From: Verrucomicrobiales bacterium
GTDB taxonomy: Bacteria > Verrucomicrobiota > Verrucomicrobiia > Limisphaerales > UBA11320
NCBI GenBank assembly: GCA_003452185.1
Contig: DMJJ01000101.1
Span: forward strand, 17,990 to 26,889
Length of the DNA stretch: 8,900 bases
Reading direction: 5' to 3'
The notes below the pieces were generated by a model that saw only the letters and a program-made list of their open reading frames with translations, was not told the origin of the DNA and did not search any database. A program made the translations under genes and the position numbers. Shown here piece after piece: positions 6,085 through 8,900 of this stretch. Each line of letters begins with the position of its first letter. The stretch's first letter is position 1.

Positions 6085-8900
6085 GTGAATCGAATGACAG
6101 GCCGGATCCAGGACCCGGGTTCCCGGGACGTCGCGAACACTTCGTTCCAGCGGGAAGGCTCCTTCCCGCCACGCGGTGGGTGGGGGCCATTGCTCCTCGC
6201 CGTCCTCGCGATCGCCGCACTCCCGGCCAGCCCGGCTCTTGGAGTTGCCGCAACCCCCGCACCGGTCGATTTCAACCGCGACGTCCGCCGCATTCTTTCC
6301 GAGAACTGTTTCCGCTGCCACGGGCCGGATGCAAAGGATCGAAAAGGGGGAAAGCATGGCCTCCGGCTCGACACTCCCGAGGGAGCCGCCGAGGACCTGG
6401 GGGAGGGGCGACGGGCCGTGGTGCCCCGTCACCCGGAGCAGAGTCTCCTGCTCGCCCGCGTCGAGACCCACGATCCCGACGACCGGATGCCTCCCCCCAA
6501 GGCGGGTTCGGCCCTCGGGAGCCAGGAGATTGAAACCCTCCGCCGGTGGATTTCGCAGGGGGCTCCGTACGCGCGCCACTGGTCGTACGCCCCCGCAGTC
6601 CGGCCTCCGGTACCGGCCCCGCGGCTTGCCCGGTGGGGCCGGAACCCCGTCGACGCCTTCGTTCTCGCCCGGCTTGAGCAGGAGGGCCTCCAACCCTCGC
6701 CCGAAGCAGACCGGCCCACCCTCGTCCGCCGGCTCGCGCTCGACCTCACCGGCCTCCCTCCCTCCACCGGGGAGGTCGACCGCTTCCTGCAGGACCCTGC
6801 CCCCGGGGCGTACGAGCGTCTGGTGGACCGGCTCCTTGCCTCCGAGCGTTTCGGGGAGCATTGGGCCCGGCTTTGGCTCGACCAGGCTCGATACGCCGAT
6901 TCCGCCGGCTACGCCGATGATCCCGGGCGGACCATCTGGGCTTACCGGGATTATGTGATCCGGGCCTTCAATGCGAACATGCCCTTCGACCAGTTCACCC
7001 TGGAACAACTGGCGGGCGATCTTCTTCCCGACCCCACGGATGACCAGCTGGTGGCGACCGCGTTTCACCGGAACACCATGACGAACAACGAGGGGGGGAC
7101 CAGCGACGAGGAGTTCCGCAACGTGGCCGTGGTCGACCGGGTCAACACCACGCTCGCCGTCTGGATGGGAACCACCATGGCCTGTGCCCAGTGCCATGAT
7201 CACAAGTATGACCCGATCCGGCAGGAGGATTACTTCCGGGTCTTCGCGATCCTGAACAACACGGCCGATGCCGACCGGACGGATGAAGCCCCCACGCTTC
7301 CCCTCTTCACCCCGGAGCAGCGCCGCCTGCGTCAGGAGTTGCAGGAGGAAATTGCCCTCTCCGAGCGGCGGTTGGTCACGCCGACCGAGGCGACCACGGT
7401 GGCCCAGTCGGCGTGGGAGAACGGTTTTGAGCGGGAGCCGTCCTGGCACTCCGTGGTGCCTCAAGGGATCGCGTCGCGTGCGGGGGCCGCGAGCCGCATC
7501 GCCCCGGATGGCACGGTCACCGTTGCGCCGGGGGGGACCAACGACGTCTATACCGTGACGTTCCCGTTTCCCACGAACGGTCCGGTGGCGGCGCTCCGGC
7601 TGGAGGTGCTCCCCGACCCCTCCCTCCCGTCGCGGGGGGTGGGGCATGCCGAAGGGGGATTTGTTCTGAGCCGCGTCCGGGCCTCCATCACGCCGGCGGG
7701 GAGCCCCTCGCCCCGGGGCCGCTACCTTCGAGTGGAGTTGCCCGGGAAGGGGAAGATCCTCTCGCTGGCCGAGGTGCAGGTGTTCAGCGGGACGAACAAC
7801 CTCGCCCTTCGCGGCGCCGCCTCCCAGAGCAGCACGGCGTACGAGGGGGCGGCGGCCCGGGCCATCGACGGGAACACCGACGGTCAGTATGAAAAGGCGC
7901 GATCAACCACGCACACCGAGATCTCGGACAATCCCTGGTGGGAGGTGGACCTCAAGGGGCTCTCCTCCGTCGACCGCGTTGTCCTCTGGAACCGGACGGA
8001 CGGTGCCCAGGAGCGGCTCTCGGGCTTCACGCTCCTCCTTCTCGACGACGGGCGCCAGACCGTCTGGCGCCGCACGGTGCAGGAGGTCCCGAGCCCCAGC
8101 GCCACGTTCCTTCCGGATGGAAGCCGCGAGCTTCCGTTCACCGTGGTGGCCGCGGATTTTTCGCAAGCCGAGCTTCCCGCCTCAGGCCTCCTCGCGGCCG
8201 GCGATCCGGCCGGCGGCGGATGGGGTGTCGCCCCACGGCTCACCGAGGCGCACTCGCTGGTCCTGGTGCCGGCGCTTCCCGAGCCCGCCGCCCCGGGGTC
8301 GAACCTGGTCGTGCGCCTGGAGCAGCTCTCCGGACGGCCGCACGCGACCCTGGCCCGGTTCCGGATTTCAACCTCCTCCGATCCGCTCGCCGCGGAGATC
8401 GCCCGCACTCCTCCTGAGATCCTTTCCCTGGTCCGAACACCGGCGTACGCCCGGAACGCCTCGGGGCGGGAGCGGCTGGAGCGGTATCATCTCTCCCGCT
8501 CCCCGCTGCTGCAGGGGGAGCGGGAGCGCCTCGCCTCCCTCAAGTCCCGGCTCGACGAGGTGCGTCCCTTCACCACGGTCCCGGTGCTCCGTGAGTTGGC
8601 GGGGGAGCAGCGCCGCAAGACCCGCATCCAGCGTCGTGGAAACTTTCTCGATCTGGGCGACGAGGTGACGGAAGGGTTGCCCGCCGGCCTTGCCCCCGCG
8701 GAGTCCTCCGTCACCGGGGGGCGGCTCGCGCTGGCCCGCTGGCTGGTCAGCCGATCCAACCCCCTCACGGCGCGCGTCACGGTGAATCGCTACTGGGAGT
8801 CGCTCTTCGGGATCGGGATCGTCCGGACCAGCGAGGAGTTCGGGGCCCAGGGGGAACTCCCCTCCCACCCGGAGCTCCTCGACTGGCTGGCGGTGGAGTT
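6085..8900 (+). CDS. PSCyt1-DUF1549-DUF1553 multi-domain cytochrome with nested discoidin domain (3' end outside the window)
   Basis: There are 938 codons in the window with no stop. In order: an N-terminal tail, a hydrophobic signal or anchor (about 35-54), and a PSCyt1 domain (about 61-150) with heme motif CFRCH at 75-79 and the usual DDRMPP. DUF1549/PSCyt2 follows (about 187-390), with DLTGLPPS and the second motif CAQCH at 367-371 followed by DHKYDPI. Then come a charged helix (RRLRQELQEE), a beta-sandwich split in two (about 445-535 and 685-765), and between its halves a discoidin/fucolectin-like domain (about 547-680; AIDGNTDG at 593-600, NPWWEVDL at 616-623). DUF1553/PSD1 begins near 840 (RGNFLDLG from 851, VNRYW at 900-904) and continues past the window end, perhaps for another 150-200 residues. 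The protein should be exported and carry two hemes, and the discoidin part may bind carbohydrate. The biochemical role of the family is not established. A DUF1501 gene often follows such genes. Confidence 0.94.
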   Translation, partial: MNRMTGRIQDPGSRDVANTSFQREGSFPPRGGWGPLLLAVLAIAALPASPALGVAATPAPVDFNRDVRRILSENCFRCHGPDAKDRKGGKHGLRLDTPEGAAEDLGEGRRAVVPRHPEQSLLLARVETHDPDDRMPPPKAGSALGSQEIETLRRWISQGAPYARHWSYAPAVRPPVPAPRLARWGRNPVDAFVLARLEQEGLQPSPEADRPTLVRRLALDLTGLPPSTGEVDRFLQDPAPGAYERLVDRLLASERFGEHWARLWLDQARYADSAGYADDPGRTIWAYRDYVIRAFNANMPFDQFTLEQLAGDLLPDPTDDQLVATAFHRNTMTNNEGGTSDEEFRNVAVVDRVNTTLAVWMGTTMACAQCHDHKYDPIRQEDYFRVFAILNNTADADRTDEAPTLPLFTPEQRRLRQELQEEIALSERRLVTPTEATTVAQSAWENGFEREPSWHSVVPQGIASRAGAASRIAPDGTVTVAPGGTNDVYTVTFPFPTNGPVAALRLEVLPDPSLPSRGVGHAEGGFVLSRVRASITPAGSPSPRGRYLRVELPGKGKILSLAEVQVFSGTNNLALRGAASQSSTAYEGAAARAIDGNTDGQYEKARSTTHTEISDNPWWEVDLKGLSSVDRVVLWNRTDGAQERLSGFTLLLLDDGRQTVWRRTVQEVPSPSATFLPDGSRELPFTVVAADFSQAELPASGLLAAGDPAGGGWGVAPRLTEAHSLVLVPALPEPAAPGSNLVVRLEQLSGRPHATLARFRISTSSDPLAAEIARTPPEILSLVRTPAYARNASGRERLERYHLSRSPLLQGERERLASLKSRLDEVRPFTTVPVLRELAGEQRRKTRIQRRGNFLDLGDEVTEGLPAGLAPAESSVTGGRLALARWLVSRSNPLTARVTVNRYWESLFGIGIVRTSEEFGAQGELPSHPELLDWLAVE

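Noticed and set aside
4678..7647. Minus-strand open frame of 989 codons opposite the PSCyt and propeller-like genes.
   Set aside because: The plus strand encodes clear domains there (both CxxCH motifs, DUF1549). The antisense product shows low-complexity composition and no family features.

Overview
The window is GC-rich DNA with strong G/C preference at third codon positions. It carries six protein genes. Two protein types point to the Planctomycetes-Verrucomicrobia group: a PSCyt1/DUF1549/DUF1553 multi-domain cytochrome and a cytochrome with the heme-binding domain of the TIGR02603 type. C-type-lectin proteins with an EF-hand loop and exported enolase-superfamily proteins are also common there. 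I favour a Verrucomicrobium, but the window alone cannot settle this.

Layout. Positions 1-4907 are read on the minus strand, so in the order of transcription from right to left they hold: a secreted c-type cytochrome with an alpha-helical, HEAT-like N-terminal part (4907-3723); a Tat-exported mannonate-dehydratase-like enolase-superfamily protein (3550-2207); the signal recognition particle GTPase Ffh (2134-785); and the N-terminal part of a secreted C-type-lectin-like protein (530 to beyond position 1). Positions 5137-8900 are read on the plus strand: a secreted beta-propeller-like protein of unknown function (5137-5976), then a very large cytochrome (6085 to beyond 8900). The 229-base gap at 4908-5136 is a divergent promoter region. 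No gene-free stretch exceeds 300 bases.

How they may work together. Five of the six genes encode proteins with export signals: a surface carbohydrate binder, a sugar-acid-dehydratase-like enzyme, two c-type cytochromes and a propeller protein. This fits a periplasmic or surface programme for carbohydrate capture and oxidation, but spacing is wide (72-254 bases) and there are no translational overlaps, so a tight operon is not shown. ffh is the only evident housekeeping gene.

I see no tRNA, rRNA, CRISPR array, insertion sequence or attachment site. I found no clearly undescribed system. The most notable points are the Tat signal on a ManD-type enzyme with all metal ligands kept, and the discoidin domain nested in the middle of another domain of the large cytochrome.
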